Source: an uncultured Thiodictyon sp.
GTDB lineage: Bacteria > Pseudomonadota > Gammaproteobacteria > Chromatiales > Chromatiaceae
Assembly (NCBI GenBank): GCA_903837595.1
Contig: CAILVI010000413.1
Span: 1 to 50,817, forward strand
Direction of reading: 5' to 3'
DNA: 50,817 nt
The notes beneath the pieces are model-generated. The model was not told the origin of the DNA, did not search any database, and was given only the letters and a program-made list of their open reading frames with translations. The position numbers were made by a program, and so were the translations under genes. This document shows positions 1 to 7,867 of this stretch, one piece after another (position 1 is the first letter of the stretch; the number at the start of each line of letters is the position of its first letter).

Positions 1-19
1 GCTAAAGCCGCTCCCACGG
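1..19 (-). repeat. Edge of a REP-like repeat
   Basis: Read on the minus strand the first bases contain the core GGGAGCGGCTTTAGC. It resembles the GTAGGAGCGGCT core at 14702-14713 and the short dispersed REP-like sequences common in gammaproteobacteria. The element is cut by the window edge, so its full structure cannot be judged. I see no gene in 1-159. Confidence 0.4.
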
Positions 20-159
20 GTGCTGCGCGCTCGGTCCTTGTGATTGCGGCTCAACGAAACCCCGCGCCGGATGACGATGGCCGGCTACCTGCCGTGGTCC
101 GCCGTATCCTCAAATTTGGCATTGTCGCGGGGCGAGGGCGCTGGTCCGCGCAGCGGGCC

Positions 160-624
160 CTACCGGGCGGGTAGCGGCTCGGCGATCAGCGCGCGCACCC
201 GGGCCAGCATCGGCTCCAGGGCGGCGGTGGCGGTGGGGCTCAGGGCATAGTTGGCGTAGTCGAATGACTGACCGGTGGCAGAGACAAGATAGGCGGCGGG
301 TTCGCGCTGGTAGAGGGTCTGACACCAGGCGAGGAGCTCCCGCGGGTCCAGGAAGTGGGCCATGCTGGAGAGCGCGGTGGCGTCAGGCTCCAGGCGGCGG
401 ACCCGCACCTCACCCGGTTCGCCCTCCACGGTGGCGTCGAGAAAGATCACCCGGTCGGCGGCGGCGATGTCCTCCGTGAGTTCCGCAGTGAGTATGTGGC
501 GGGCGATGACGGTAACCCCTGCGGGCAGGGGGCCGGCCTCCAAGGCGTCGGCCGCCAGCGGGCCGATCGCGTCGTCGCCGCGGATGGGGCTGCCATAGCC
601 GATGATCAGGGTCTTGGGGTTCAT
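160..624 (-). CDS. hoxW: Hydrogenase maturation protease (HoxW-like)
   Basis: Peptidase M52 family endoprotease that removes the C-terminal tail of the NiFe hydrogenase large subunit once the metal site is assembled; the expected substrate is the HoxH encoded at 4090-5517. The protein (154 aa) begins MNPKTLIIGYGSPIRGDDAIGP, the family's N-terminal nickel-sensing signature, with the key acidic residues at D17/D18. I chose the ATG at 624 because it gives the normal N-terminus and lies 10 bases after the pflA stop; an upstream in-frame start would overlap pflA. It is the third gene of a pflB-pflA-hoxW unit and is not next to hoxH, which is unusual and links hydrogenase maturation to pyruvate formate-lyase expression. 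Assignment to the Hox enzyme is inference from context, since no other hydrogenase large subunit with complete ligands is in the window. Confidence 0.88.
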   Translation of the reverse strand: MNPKTLIIGYGSPIRGDDAIGPLAADALEAGPLPAGVTVIARHILTAELTEDIAAADRVIFLDATVEGEPGEVRVRRLEPDATALSSMAHFLDPRELLAWCQTLYQREPAAYLVSATGQSFDYANYALSPTATAALEPMLARVRALIAEPLPAR

Positions 625-634
625 GTTCTCTGGC

Positions 635-1420
635 TCACAGCGGTGCCGTGGTCCCTTCGGAGCCGCCATAGACGGTCGCAATCCCATGCTCGCGAAAGAT
701 GGCAACGGCATGGGCCGTCTGTTCGTGCGTGGGGGTTGGCGTGTCGCTCAGGGTATAGGTCATGCCCTGTTCGGCCCATTTATGGATGCCCATGTTGTGG
801 AACGGCAGGACCTCCACACGCTCGACGTTCGGCAGGTCCGCCGCGATCTGCGCCACGGCATGGATGTTGTCCTCGCCATCGGTCAGGCCCGGCACGAGCA
901 CAAAGCGCACCCAGATCGGCATGTCCCGCGCCCGCAATCGTTGCGCGAACTCCAGCGTCGGCTCCAGCGCCTTGCCGGTGATGCGCTCATACAGTTCCGG
1001 CAGGCCGGCCTTGATATCGAGCAGGACGAGATCCGTGACATCAAGCAATGAGTCAGGCGCGCGCCAGCCGGGGAAACCGCTGGTATCCAGCGCGGTGTGT
1101 AGCCCCATCTTCTTGCAGCCCCGCAGCAGTGCCTCGGTGAAGGCGGGCTGCACCAGCGGTTCGCCGCCGCTGATGGTCACACCACCGTGGGTATGCTGGA
1201 GATAGGGTTTGTAATCGGCAATCTCCTTGAGCAGTTCGGTGCTCGCCACCTGCCGGCCGTTGTTGATGTTCTGGCAGTCGGGGTTGTGACAATACAGGCA
1301 GGTCAGCCAACAGCCGCTCAGGAATACGACGAAGCGGACGCCGGGACCATCGAGGGTCCCGGCGGATTCCACCGCATGGACGTATCCGTCCACAGAGCCT
1401 GCTTCAGGCACAACAGCCAT
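635..1420 (-). CDS. pflA: Pyruvate formate-lyase activating enzyme
   Basis: Radical-SAM enzyme (261 aa) that installs the glycyl radical on PflB. The radical-SAM cluster motif CX3CX2C is visible at C37, C41 and C44 (GCWLTCLYC), followed by the glycine-rich TISGGEP motif and a TIM-barrel pattern typical of PflA. Length is close to the E. coli enzyme (246 aa). Its start overlaps the 3' end of pflB by 17 bases, so the two are translationally coupled, and hoxW follows 10 bases after its stop. The substrate is almost certainly the adjacent PflB. Glycyl-radical chemistry is oxygen-sensitive, so the operon is expected to serve dark anaerobic fermentation; that is inference from the family. Confidence 0.96.
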   Translation of the reverse strand: MAVVPEAGSVDGYVHAVESAGTLDGPGVRFVVFLSGCWLTCLYCHNPDCQNINNGRQVASTELLKEIADYKPYLQHTHGGVTISGGEPLVQPAFTEALLRGCKKMGLHTALDTSGFPGWRAPDSLLDVTDLVLLDIKAGLPELYERITGKALEPTLEFAQRLRARDMPIWVRFVLVPGLTDGEDNIHAVAQIAADLPNVERVEVLPFHNMGIHKWAEQGMTYTLSDTPTPTHEQTAHAVAIFREHGIATVYGGSEGTTAPL

Positions 1421-3722
1421 GGAAGGTCCGGTTGACGACGTCCAGCTGCTGTTCCCGCGTCAGCCTGACAAAGTTGACGGCATAGCCCGATACGCGGATG
1501 GTGAGCTGTGGATAGTTCTCCGGGTGCTCCATCGCATCCAGCAGTGCCTCGCGCTCCAGCACGTTGACATTGATATGCTGGGCCCCGTTGCTGTGCGGGT
1601 TCAGGCCGAAATAGGTATCCAGCAGCCCGGTCAGATTGGCCACCCGGTCATGCTCGGTGCGCCCGAGTGCGCCCGGGACGATCGAGAAGGTATAGGAGAT
1701 GCCGTCCTGGGCCTGGCGGTAATCGAGCTTGGCCACGGATGACATGGAGGCCAGTGCGCCCTTCAGGTCGCGCCCGCTCATCGGATTGGCACCCGGGGCA
1801 AAGGGCTCGCCCTTCTTGCGCCCGTCCGGCGTCGCCCCGGTCTTCTTGCCATACACCACGTTGGAGGTGATGGTCAGGATCGACTGGGTGTGCATCGCGT
1901 TGCGGTAGGCTGGGATCTTCTTGAGCTTCTCCATGAAGGCCTCGGTCAACCAGCGGGCGATCGCGTCCACCCGCTCGTCGTTGTTGCCGAAGCGCGGCGG
2001 ATCACCCTCGATGATGAAGTCCTGGGCCAGGCCATTCTCGTCACGCACCGCCGTGACCTTGGCATATTTGATGGCAGCCAATGAGTCGGCGACCACCGAC
2101 AGGCCGGCCATGCCGCAGGCGAGGGTGCGCAGTACATCCTTGTCGTGCAGCGCCATTTCGAGCCGCTCGTAGGAATATTTGTCATGCATGTAATGGATGA
2201 CGTTGAGCGCGCCCACATAGGTGCGGGCCAGCCAGTCCATCATCGGCAGGAAGTGGGAGATCACCTCCTCGTAATCCAGCACATTGGAGGAGATCGGCTC
2301 CAGGGCCGGCCCGATCTGCTCGCCGCTCAACTCGTCGCGGCCACCGTTCAGGGCATAGAGCATGCACTTGGCGATGTTGGCGCGGGCGCCGAAGAACTGC
2401 ATCTGCTTGCCGATGCGCATCGGTGATACACAGCAGGCAATGCCATAGTCGTCACCCCAGAAGCCGCGCATGAGGTCGTCGTTCTCATACTGGATGGACG
2501 AGGTGCGGATGGAGGTGAGTGCGCAGAAGTCCTTGAAACCCTGCGGCAGGGCATGGGACCACAGGACGGTCAGGTTCGGCTCCGGCGCGGCACCCAGGGT
2601 ATCGAGCGTATGCAGGAAGCGGAAGGATGACTTGGTCACCAGGGTGCGGCCATCGGCGCTCATGCCCCCGATCGACTCTGTCACCCAGGTCGGGTCGCCC
2701 GAGAACAGTGCATCATAGTCCGGGGTGCGCAGGAACTTCACGAGCCGCAGCTTGATGACGAATTGGTCGAACAGTTCCTGGGCCTGCGCCTCGGTCAGTC
2801 GGTGCGCCTTGAGATCCCGCTCGAAATAGATGTCGAGGAAGGTCGAGGTGCGCCCCAAGGACATGGCCGCGCCGTTCTGTTCCTTGATCGCGCCCAGATA
2901 GCCGAAGTAGAGCCACTGGACGGCTTCTTGGGCGGTACGGGCCGGTCCCGAGATATCATAGCCGTATTTGGCCGCCATGCCCTTCAGATCCTTCAGTGCC
3001 CGGATCTGGTCGCTCAACTCTTCGCGCTCGCGAATGACCTCGTCGATCATGCGCGCCTGGTCGGTCACATCCTTTTGCGCCACCCGTTCGGCAATCAGGT
3101 AGTCCACGCCGTACAGGGCGACGCGGCGATAGTCACCGATGATCCGGCCGCGGCCATAGGCGTCGGGCAGGCCGGTGATGATGCCGGACTTGCGTACCGC
3201 GCGCATTTCCGAGGTATAGCCGTCGAAGACGCCCTGGTTGTGCGATTTGCGATAGCGCCCGAAGACCTCTTGGATCGAGGGATCGATCTTGTAGCCATAG
3301 GCCTTAAGCCCGTCGACCACCATCTTGACCCCGCCGGTGGGCATGATCGCCCGCTTGAGTGGCTTTTCGGTCTGCAGGCCGACGATGATCTCGATTGCAG
3401 GGTCGATGTAGCCCGCGTCATGGGACATCAGGTCGGACGGCACACTGGTGTCGGCGTCGAGCACGCCGCCCTTCTCGTATTCTTGCCGCCGCAGGTCCAG
3501 AACATGGTCCCACAGCGCCTTGGTCGCCTTGGAGGCCCCGGCGAGAAAGCTGTGGTCACCCGTGTAGGGCGTGACATTACGCGTGATGAAGTCGCGCACG
3601 TCGATCTCGTGCTGCCAGGGGCCGGGGGTAAATCCAGCCCAGGACGTCTCGGCCGTATTGCCTTGGCCCCATGCCTGCCCGTCGCCGGCGAGAGCGGCGG
3701 TTTCAGTGTCTTGTCTGGTCAT
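1404..3722 (-). CDS. pflB: Formate C-acetyltransferase (pyruvate formate-lyase)
   Basis: Cytoplasmic glycyl-radical enzyme (772 aa; E. coli PflB is 760) converting pyruvate and CoA to acetyl-CoA and formate. The adjacent catalytic cysteines are C430-C431 in GIACCVSPM, and the radical glycine is G746 in RVSGYAVNF near the C-terminus. Both diagnostic elements separate it from the diol-dehydratase-like family members. The ATG at 3722 follows an AGAAGGA ribosome site. First gene of pflB-pflA-hoxW; a 367-base leader with a good sigma-70 promoter and a palindrome lies upstream. An unusual detail is the extra Cys-Cys-Ala at the extreme C-terminus, absent from the E. coli protein. Formate could be excreted or used elsewhere; no formate dehydrogenase or FocA channel is in the window. 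Confidence 0.97.
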   Translation of the reverse strand: MTRQDTETAALAGDGQAWGQGNTAETSWAGFTPGPWQHEIDVRDFITRNVTPYTGDHSFLAGASKATKALWDHVLDLRRQEYEKGGVLDADTSVPSDLMSHDAGYIDPAIEIIVGLQTEKPLKRAIMPTGGVKMVVDGLKAYGYKIDPSIQEVFGRYRKSHNQGVFDGYTSEMRAVRKSGIITGLPDAYGRGRIIGDYRRVALYGVDYLIAERVAQKDVTDQARMIDEVIREREELSDQIRALKDLKGMAAKYGYDISGPARTAQEAVQWLYFGYLGAIKEQNGAAMSLGRTSTFLDIYFERDLKAHRLTEAQAQELFDQFVIKLRLVKFLRTPDYDALFSGDPTWVTESIGGMSADGRTLVTKSSFRFLHTLDTLGAAPEPNLTVLWSHALPQGFKDFCALTSIRTSSIQYENDDLMRGFWGDDYGIACCVSPMRIGKQMQFFGARANIAKCMLYALNGGRDELSGEQIGPALEPISSNVLDYEEVISHFLPMMDWLARTYVGALNVIHYMHDKYSYERLEMALHDKDVLRTLACGMAGLSVVADSLAAIKYAKVTAVRDENGLAQDFIIEGDPPRFGNNDERVDAIARWLTEAFMEKLKKIPAYRNAMHTQSILTITSNVVYGKKTGATPDGRKKGEPFAPGANPMSGRDLKGALASMSSVAKLDYRQAQDGISYTFSIVPGALGRTEHDRVANLTGLLDTYFGLNPHSNGAQHINVNVLEREALLDAMEHPENYPQLTIRVSGYAVNFVRLTREQQLDVVNRTFHGCCA

Positions 3723-3854
3723 GTCCTTCTCTTTGAATTCCGGATAGTTTATCTGTTAGGCGTCGTTGCGGGGCAGTCGCGCTGGTCTAGCCGCGGTTTG
3801 CGACCAGCGTTGCGCAGCGCGTTCGCCATCCGCGGCGGGGTATGTCCTAGTGTT

Positions 3855-3867
3855 TATGTCAGACATA
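3855..3867. promoter_or_regulatory. Palindromic candidate operator upstream of pflB
   Basis: TATGTCAGACATA is a perfect inverted repeat around one central base, about 65 bases downstream of the best predicted -10 box and about 130 bases before the pflB ATG. If the weaker TTGACA element at 3905-3900 is used, the site falls near that transcript's start. It does not match the FNR consensus TTGAT-N4-ATCAA. It could bind a dimeric regulator; the identity is unknown. Confidence 0.35.
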
Positions 3868-3931
3868 CAGGGACTAAGCATTGTGGCCCTGGTCATGGTT
3901 GTCAACCGTGCCACCGGCACGTCAGGTGCCT

Positions 3932-3960
3932 ATTATAACGATTGATAGAGGTAATGTTAA
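3932..3960 (-). promoter_or_regulatory. Sigma-70 promoter for pflB-pflA-hoxW
   Basis: On the minus strand TTAACA (3960-3955), a 17-base spacer and a perfect TATAAT (3937-3932) predict initiation near 3925, giving a leader of about 200 bases before pflB. This is the closest consensus match noticed in the window and is AT-rich against GC-rich surroundings. Confidence 0.6.
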
Positions 3961-4032
3961 GTGCGGGTAGCCATTAGTCACTTCAATGCTGTAGCCGGAA
4001 CCGCCATCGAGGCGCCCAACGGGTTGGACAGC

Positions 4033-4059
4033 CCAGGCGCGCCCGGTTGGCGCGCCTGG
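4033..4059 (-). terminator. GC-rich hairpin after hoxH
   Basis: Perfect 11-bp arms CCAGGCGCGCC and GGCGCGCCTGG with a 5-base loop, starting 30 bases past the hoxH stop. No clear U-tract follows on the minus strand, so it may be a weak terminator or an mRNA 3'-end protector. A hairpin of the same size lies between the DUF29 gene and hoxU (7295-7320). Confidence 0.5.
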
Positions 4060-4089
4060 ATGGCCTCATCGGCGTTCGCTCGACGCGCC

Positions 4090-5517
4090 CTAACCCCGGC
4101 TCAGCCGATCCACCACCAGGCCCGCGCTGTCCTTGAGCTCGATCACGAGCGGCATCTCACCGAAGGCGTGGGAGGCGCACGACAGGCAGGGGTCGTAGCA
4201 GCGGATCACCGCCTCGACCCGGTTCAACATGCCTTCCTGCAGGTTGTTACCGTCGACATAGGCATCGGCGACCTCGCGGATGGCCATATTCATGGCTAGA
4301 TTGTTGTGGCCGGTCGCGATGATGAGGTTCACCCAGGTGACGAGCCCGTCGTCGTCGATCTTGTAGTGGTGCATCAGGGTGCCGCGTGGCGCCTCGGAGA
4401 CGCCGATGCCCTCATCGCGATTGCTGCGGGCGCGGGCGCGGACCCGGGTGTCCAGGATCTCGGGGTCTTTGAGCAGGCGCTCCATCATCTCGAGCGCATA
4501 GATGATCTCCACCAACCGCGCATAGTGGTAGTGGAAGCTGCTGGCGATGGGGCCGGACTCCTGGAGCATGTGGAATTCGGCGAGCGCTACGTCGGCGTAG
4601 GGGGTGCCGCAGCTGTTGGCGTTGTTGAGCCGGGCCAGGGGGCCGACGCGATAGACGCCTTGTGGATAACCCATGGGCTTGTAGTAGGGGAACTTCATAT
4701 AGCTGAAGTCCTCCACCGCCTCACCCACCAACCGCTCGTATTCCCAGGTGGGGACCATGTCCTCGAGGAGGTGGCCGCGGGCGTCCTTGACGCGCAGGAA
4801 GCCGTCGTAGTGCTCCAGGTTGCCCTCGGGGGAGACCAGGCTAAGGAACAGGGTGTCCTGGGTGCCGAAATGGCTCGCCTCGTCCTTGAACTTGGGGACC
4901 AAGGTCTTGAAGAAGGCGTAGGTGCGCTTGGCGATCTCCAGCCCCTCGGGGAGCATCTTGAGCATCGCCTCGCGCTTCTCGGGCGTCAGGGCCTCGGCGA
5001 CACCGCCCGGTACCACCCAGGTCGGGTGGATCTTCTTGCCGCCCAGGGTCTCGATGATGGTCTGGCCGATCTGCCGCAGCCTGATCCCATCACGGGCGAG
5101 TGCCGGGTCCTGGCGCATCACGCCGAAGATGTTGCGGGTGGCCGGGTCCGAGTCCCATCCCAGGAGCAGGTCCGGGGAGGACAGATGGAAGAAGGACAGC
5201 GCGTGCGACTGGGTGATCTGGGCCAGGTTGATGATACGCCGCAGCTTCTCGGCGGTCGGCGGGATCGTGACCGAGAGCAGATGGTCGCACGCCTTGTTGG
5301 AGGCCAGCACATGGCTCACCGGGCAGATGCCGCAGGTGCGGGCCGTCAATGCCGGCATCTCGCGATAGGGGCGGCCCTCGCAAAACTTCTCGAAGCCGCG
5401 AAACTGGGTGAGGTGGAAGCGGGCGTCCTGCACCTCGCCCTGGTCGCCGAGTTGCAGGGTGATACGGGCATGCCCCTCGATGCGGGTAACCGGTTCGATG
5501 GTGACGGTGCGGCTCAT
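4090..5517 (-). CDS. hoxH: NAD-reducing [NiFe] hydrogenase large subunit HoxH
   Basis: Catalytic NiFe subunit (475 aa) of the cytoplasmic bidirectional NAD(P)-linked hydrogenase (group 3d). All four nickel ligands are present: C62 and C65 in RTCGICP, and C444 and C447 in DPCLSCASH. Maturation is expected to cleave after H450 and remove the 25-residue tail that follows, the job of HoxW (160-624). The ATG at 5517 gives the family's normal N-terminus (MSRTVTIEPVTRIEGH). It is the last gene of the hoxEF-DUF29-UY-orf-H cluster and is separated from the preceding small ORF by 71 bases. A hairpin follows 30 bases downstream. The complex may consume or evolve H2 depending on the NADH/NAD+ balance. 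Confidence 0.97.
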   Translation of the reverse strand: MSRTVTIEPVTRIEGHARITLQLGDQGEVQDARFHLTQFRGFEKFCEGRPYREMPALTARTCGICPVSHVLASNKACDHLLSVTIPPTAEKLRRIINLAQITQSHALSFFHLSSPDLLLGWDSDPATRNIFGVMRQDPALARDGIRLRQIGQTIIETLGGKKIHPTWVVPGGVAEALTPEKREAMLKMLPEGLEIAKRTYAFFKTLVPKFKDEASHFGTQDTLFLSLVSPEGNLEHYDGFLRVKDARGHLLEDMVPTWEYERLVGEAVEDFSYMKFPYYKPMGYPQGVYRVGPLARLNNANSCGTPYADVALAEFHMLQESGPIASSFHYHYARLVEIIYALEMMERLLKDPEILDTRVRARARSNRDEGIGVSEAPRGTLMHHYKIDDDGLVTWVNLIIATGHNNLAMNMAIREVADAYVDGNNLQEGMLNRVEAVIRCYDPCLSCASHAFGEMPLVIELKDSAGLVVDRLSRG

Positions 5518-5588
5518 GGGTGCAGTCCCCTTAGAATAAAGTCAGTGGAACGGTCCGGCCGGTGTGGCACGGCGCGCGTTCAAGCGGA

Positions 5589-5882
5589 TCAGGTCGGAGT
5601 GGTCCCGGTCTCATTGGCCAGGGCACGCTCGGTGATTTCATGATAGAGCGAGATCAACTGGGTGGCGATTTGGTTGTATTCCGGGTGGCGATCCCACAGC
5701 GGCTTGAGTTCTCTGGCGCTGGTGAAGACCTCATTGAGGAAGTCGATGTCGAAGCTGTCCAGTGCGCCACCCGCGTCCACCTTGGCCTTGAGGTCCAACA
5801 GGCGGGGCAGGCGCTGGGTGCGCATCCGCTCCAGCAGGGCGACGATGACACCGGAGTCGGTTTGGGCGGTCTGGTCGGTCAT
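5589..5882 (-). CDS. Unknown 97-aa protein between hoxY and hoxH
   Basis: Small soluble protein with no signal peptide, membrane segment or cysteine. It is predicted mostly helical, with charged heptad-like stretches around residues 15-80 (ALLERMRTQRLPRLLDLK; ARELKPLWDRHPEYNQIA). The ATG at 5882 (MTDQTAQ) was chosen because it is the start nearest the conserved-looking body; an in-frame start at 5933 would add 17 residues overlapping the hoxY-proximal spacer. It lies between the two hydrogenase-module subunits, 66 bases after hoxY and 71 before hoxH, in the same direction. I do not recognise the family. Position suggests an accessory, assembly or regulatory partner of HoxYH, but that is inference. 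Confidence 0.72.
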   Translation of the reverse strand: MTDQTAQTDSGVIVALLERMRTQRLPRLLDLKAKVDAGGALDSFDIDFLNEVFTSARELKPLWDRHPEYNQIATQLISLYHEITERALANETGTTPT

Positions 5883-5948
5883 GTGCAAATCACCAGGGAT
5901 CAAAAAATGGACGCTAAGGGTCAGGAGGGACACGCGGCCGCTCGTCGA

Positions 5949-6518
5949 TCAGGCCCCGAAGCGGGTCACCTTATTCGGGTCCGGCGTGCGCCCCTCGAGC
6001 AATTCACTCAGCACATAGAAAATGGCGTCGGCGTGGGGCGGGCAGCCGGGGACGAAGACGTCGACCTCTACGCACCCGTGGATGGGGCGTACCTGGCGGA
6101 ACAGGGCCGGCAGGCCGACCGTCGGGATCTGGGGCTGGAGATCGACGGTCTCCCGGAAGGCCCGATTCAGCACGGCCTCCAGCTTGAACGGGTTGCGCAT
6201 CGCCGGGACATTGCCGGTGACGGCGCAGTCACCCAGGCTGATCAGTAGCTTGCAGTGTTTGCGGAATTCCTGTGCGTGATGCAGGTCGGCTTCGTTACTG
6301 ATGGATCCTTCCAGGATGCCCACGTCGACCTGGTCCGGTAACACCTTGGTGTCCACCAGTGGGCTATAGACGATGTCCAGCTTCTGGGCCAGGTCCACCA
6401 GGCGTTCGTCCATGTCCAGGAATGACATGTGGCAGCCGGAGCAGCCGTCCAGCCAGGCGGTGGCTACCGTGATCTTCTTATCGCTGACTGGGGTCGCGCT
6501 GACTGGGTTGTCGGTCAT
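5949..6518 (-). CDS. hoxY: NAD-reducing hydrogenase small subunit HoxY
   Basis: Small subunit (189 aa) of the HoxYH hydrogenase module; it carries the proximal [4Fe-4S] cluster that passes electrons from HoxH to the HoxFU diaphorase. Visible cluster ligands are C26 and C29 in DGCSGCH, the cysteine in LGDCAVTGN and the one in PGCPPHAD. The frame is open upstream to 6884, but that part overlaps hoxU in another frame. The ATG at 6518 overlaps the hoxU stop by four bases (ATGA) and gives the normal N-terminus. The length is normal for HoxY and the protein has no Tat signal, consistent with a cytoplasmic enzyme. Confidence 0.95.
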   Translation of the reverse strand: MTDNPVSATPVSDKKITVATAWLDGCSGCHMSFLDMDERLVDLAQKLDIVYSPLVDTKVLPDQVDVGILEGSISNEADLHHAQEFRKHCKLLISLGDCAVTGNVPAMRNPFKLEAVLNRAFRETVDLQPQIPTVGLPALFRQVRPIHGCVEVDVFVPGCPPHADAIFYVLSELLEGRTPDPNKVTRFGA

Positions 6519-7261
6519 TGATGTGTCGCTCCTTGGGCGTGCCTGCGGCGGGCGAGGATGGGCAGGAAGTGTTTGTCTTTCACCATCTCTCCCGCGGACG
6601 TGCCCTGTTTCACCAGGGCCCCGGTGGGGCAGACCTGCACGCACTTGCCGCAGCCGGTGCAGGTGTCGCTCTCGCCCCAGGGGCGGGCCAAGTCGGTGAT
6701 GACCTGGCAGTCGCTGCCGCGCCCCATCACGTCCCAGGTATGGGCGCCCTCGATCTCGTCGCAGACCCGCACGCAACGGGTGCACAGGATGCAGCGGTTG
6801 TGGTCGAGGCGGAACATCTCGTGTGAGCTGTCGACCTGATTGCGCGCCTGCCGGTAGGGGACGCTCACATGATCCACCCCGCACTTCTGCGCCATGGCCT
6901 GCAATTCACAATGGCTGTTGGAGACGCAGACCGAGCAGACGTGGCTGCGCTCCGCAAAGAGCAACTCCACGATGGTGCGGCGATAGCGGCGCAGGCGCGG
7001 CGTATCGGTGGAGACCTGCATGCCTTCGGCCACCATGGTGGAGCAGGCGGCGTAGAGCCGGGACTGGCCGGCCATCTCCACCAGGCACAGGCGACAACCG
7101 GCCCAGACGCTCAGGCCGTCCAGGTAGCACAGGCTCGGGATCGGGATCTTGTTCTCCCGGCAGACCTCAATGATGGTCTCATCCGCGCGGGCGGAGAAGT
7201 CTTTCCCGTCGATGGTCAGCGTGACGACGCGGACACTGGGTGCTGTTGCGGGTGGGGGCAT
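6515..7261 (-). CDS. hoxU: Bidirectional hydrogenase diaphorase subunit HoxU
   Basis: Electron-transfer subunit (248 aa) homologous to the N-terminal part of NuoG. Near the N-terminus is a [2Fe-2S] domain (C45, C56, C59, C73), then a His-Cys3 region ([13 protein letters not shown]) and two [4Fe-4S] motifs ([11 protein letters not shown] and [12 protein letters not shown]). I prefer the ATG at 7261, which has a GGAG ribosome site five bases upstream; a TTG at 7294 is an in-frame alternative adding 11 residues. Unlike the other hox junctions, hoxU is not overlapped by the gene before it: 171 bases and a strong hairpin separate it from the DUF29 gene. It overlaps hoxY by four bases. Confidence 0.95.
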   Translation of the reverse strand: MPPPATAPSVRVVTLTIDGKDFSARADETIIEVCRENKIPIPSLCYLDGLSVWAGCRLCLVEMAGQSRLYAACSTMVAEGMQVSTDTPRLRRYRRTIVELLFAERSHVCSVCVSNSHCELQAMAQKCGVDHVSVPYRQARNQVDSSHEMFRLDHNRCILCTRCVRVCDEIEGAHTWDVMGRGSDCQVITDLARPWGESDTCTGCGKCVQVCPTGALVKQGTSAGEMVKDKHFLPILARRRHAQGATHQ

Positions 7262-7294
7262 GGGGGCTCCGGTTGCGTCGGGTGTCTTGGTCAA

Positions 7295-7320
7295 CCAGGC
7301 CCGCCTCCCGGCGGGCCTGG
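7295..7320 (-). terminator. Hairpin between the DUF29 gene and hoxU
   Basis: Perfect 11-bp stem (CCAGGCCCGCC / GGCGGGCCTGG) with a 4-base loop, 34 bases before the hoxU ATG. No U-tract follows on the minus strand. It could be a partial terminator, an attenuator lowering hoxU relative to hoxEF, or a stabilising structure at a processed mRNA end. Confidence 0.45.
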
Positions 7321-7432
7321 GGTATGGATCTGTGATCAGGCGGAAGCTTGGGGCATCGGGGGTGTACCGGTGCCCCTATTAGCAGTGCGATTCATGTCTT
7401 GTCCCATAATATCAGTTGCCTGACTTCCGATT

Positions 7433-7867
7433 TCAGTCCGGCAGGTGATCCGGGTCAAGCAACTGATCCACGGTGAACGGGCACTGCGCCGGAAAGGTTT
7501 CTAACGTCAACCCAGTCTCCAGGCTCGCACGACTGCGCGCCGCCGGGTAACGGCGCGTCGCAATCTCCGGCAGCTTGGTTGCAAGGCTTGGGCTGTCCTC
7601 CAACAATTCTGCGATCTCGTCGCGGGCATTGTTGATCCACCGCCGCCAACTCACACCGCGCAGGCCCGGCTGATAGCGCCATTTGAGCAGATGCAGTATC
7701 AGGATCTTGAGGTGGCCGGCCAGGGCATGCTTCTGCTGTTTGCCCATGTCTTCCAATTCCTCGGCGATTTGATCGACATCCACCTCCGCCCAGCGACCCG
7801 CACGCAGACACGCGGCGCTATCGGTCGCCCAGGCGTAGAAATCACGATCGTGTTGCAGGCTTGACAT
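7433..7867 (-). CDS. DUF29 family protein inserted in the hox cluster
   Basis: DUF29 (PF01724) protein of 144 aa and unknown function. Family features: N-terminal DRDFYAWATDSAACLRAGRW, the EELEDMGKQQKHAL helix, LILHLLKWRYQP, and a C-terminal PFTVDQLLDPDHLPD. The ATG at 7867 shares one base with the hoxF stop (TGATG), so translation is coupled to hoxF. A GTG at 7870 would add one residue. It sits exactly between hoxF and hoxU, genes that are normally adjacent. Two more DUF29 genes occur in the window (29052-29489 and a truncated one at 41889-42092). DUF29 is abundant in cyanobacteria and purple sulfur bacteria with no established role, so a hydrogenase role cannot be claimed from position alone. 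Confidence 0.88.
   Translation of the reverse strand: MSSLQHDRDFYAWATDSAACLRAGRWAEVDVDQIAEELEDMGKQQKHALAGHLKILILHLLKWRYQPGLRGVSWRRWINNARDEIAELLEDSPSLATKLPEIATRRYPAARSRASLETGLTLETFPAQCPFTVDQLLDPDHLPD

Larger units (their letters stand above)
3723..4089. other. pflB leader / hoxH-pflB intergenic region
   Basis: This 367-base gap separates hoxH from pflB. I see no gene in it. It holds a hairpin just downstream of hoxH (4033-4059), a promoter pointing at pflB (3932-3960), a small GTGCC-ACC-GGCAC stem (3908-3920), a weaker TTGACA hexamer at 3900-3905 read on the minus strand, and a perfect palindrome (3855-3867). Confidence 0.7.

Noticed and set aside
2763-3938. Long plus-strand open frame (391 codons) across pflB
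   Set aside because: It is antisense to pflB, whose product has all catalytic motifs. The translated sequence has no recognisable domain, and high GC content produces such shadows.
4306-5643. Plus-strand open frame of 445 codons across hoxH
   Set aside because: Antisense shadow of hoxH; no motif, compositionally biased to Gly/Asp/Val.
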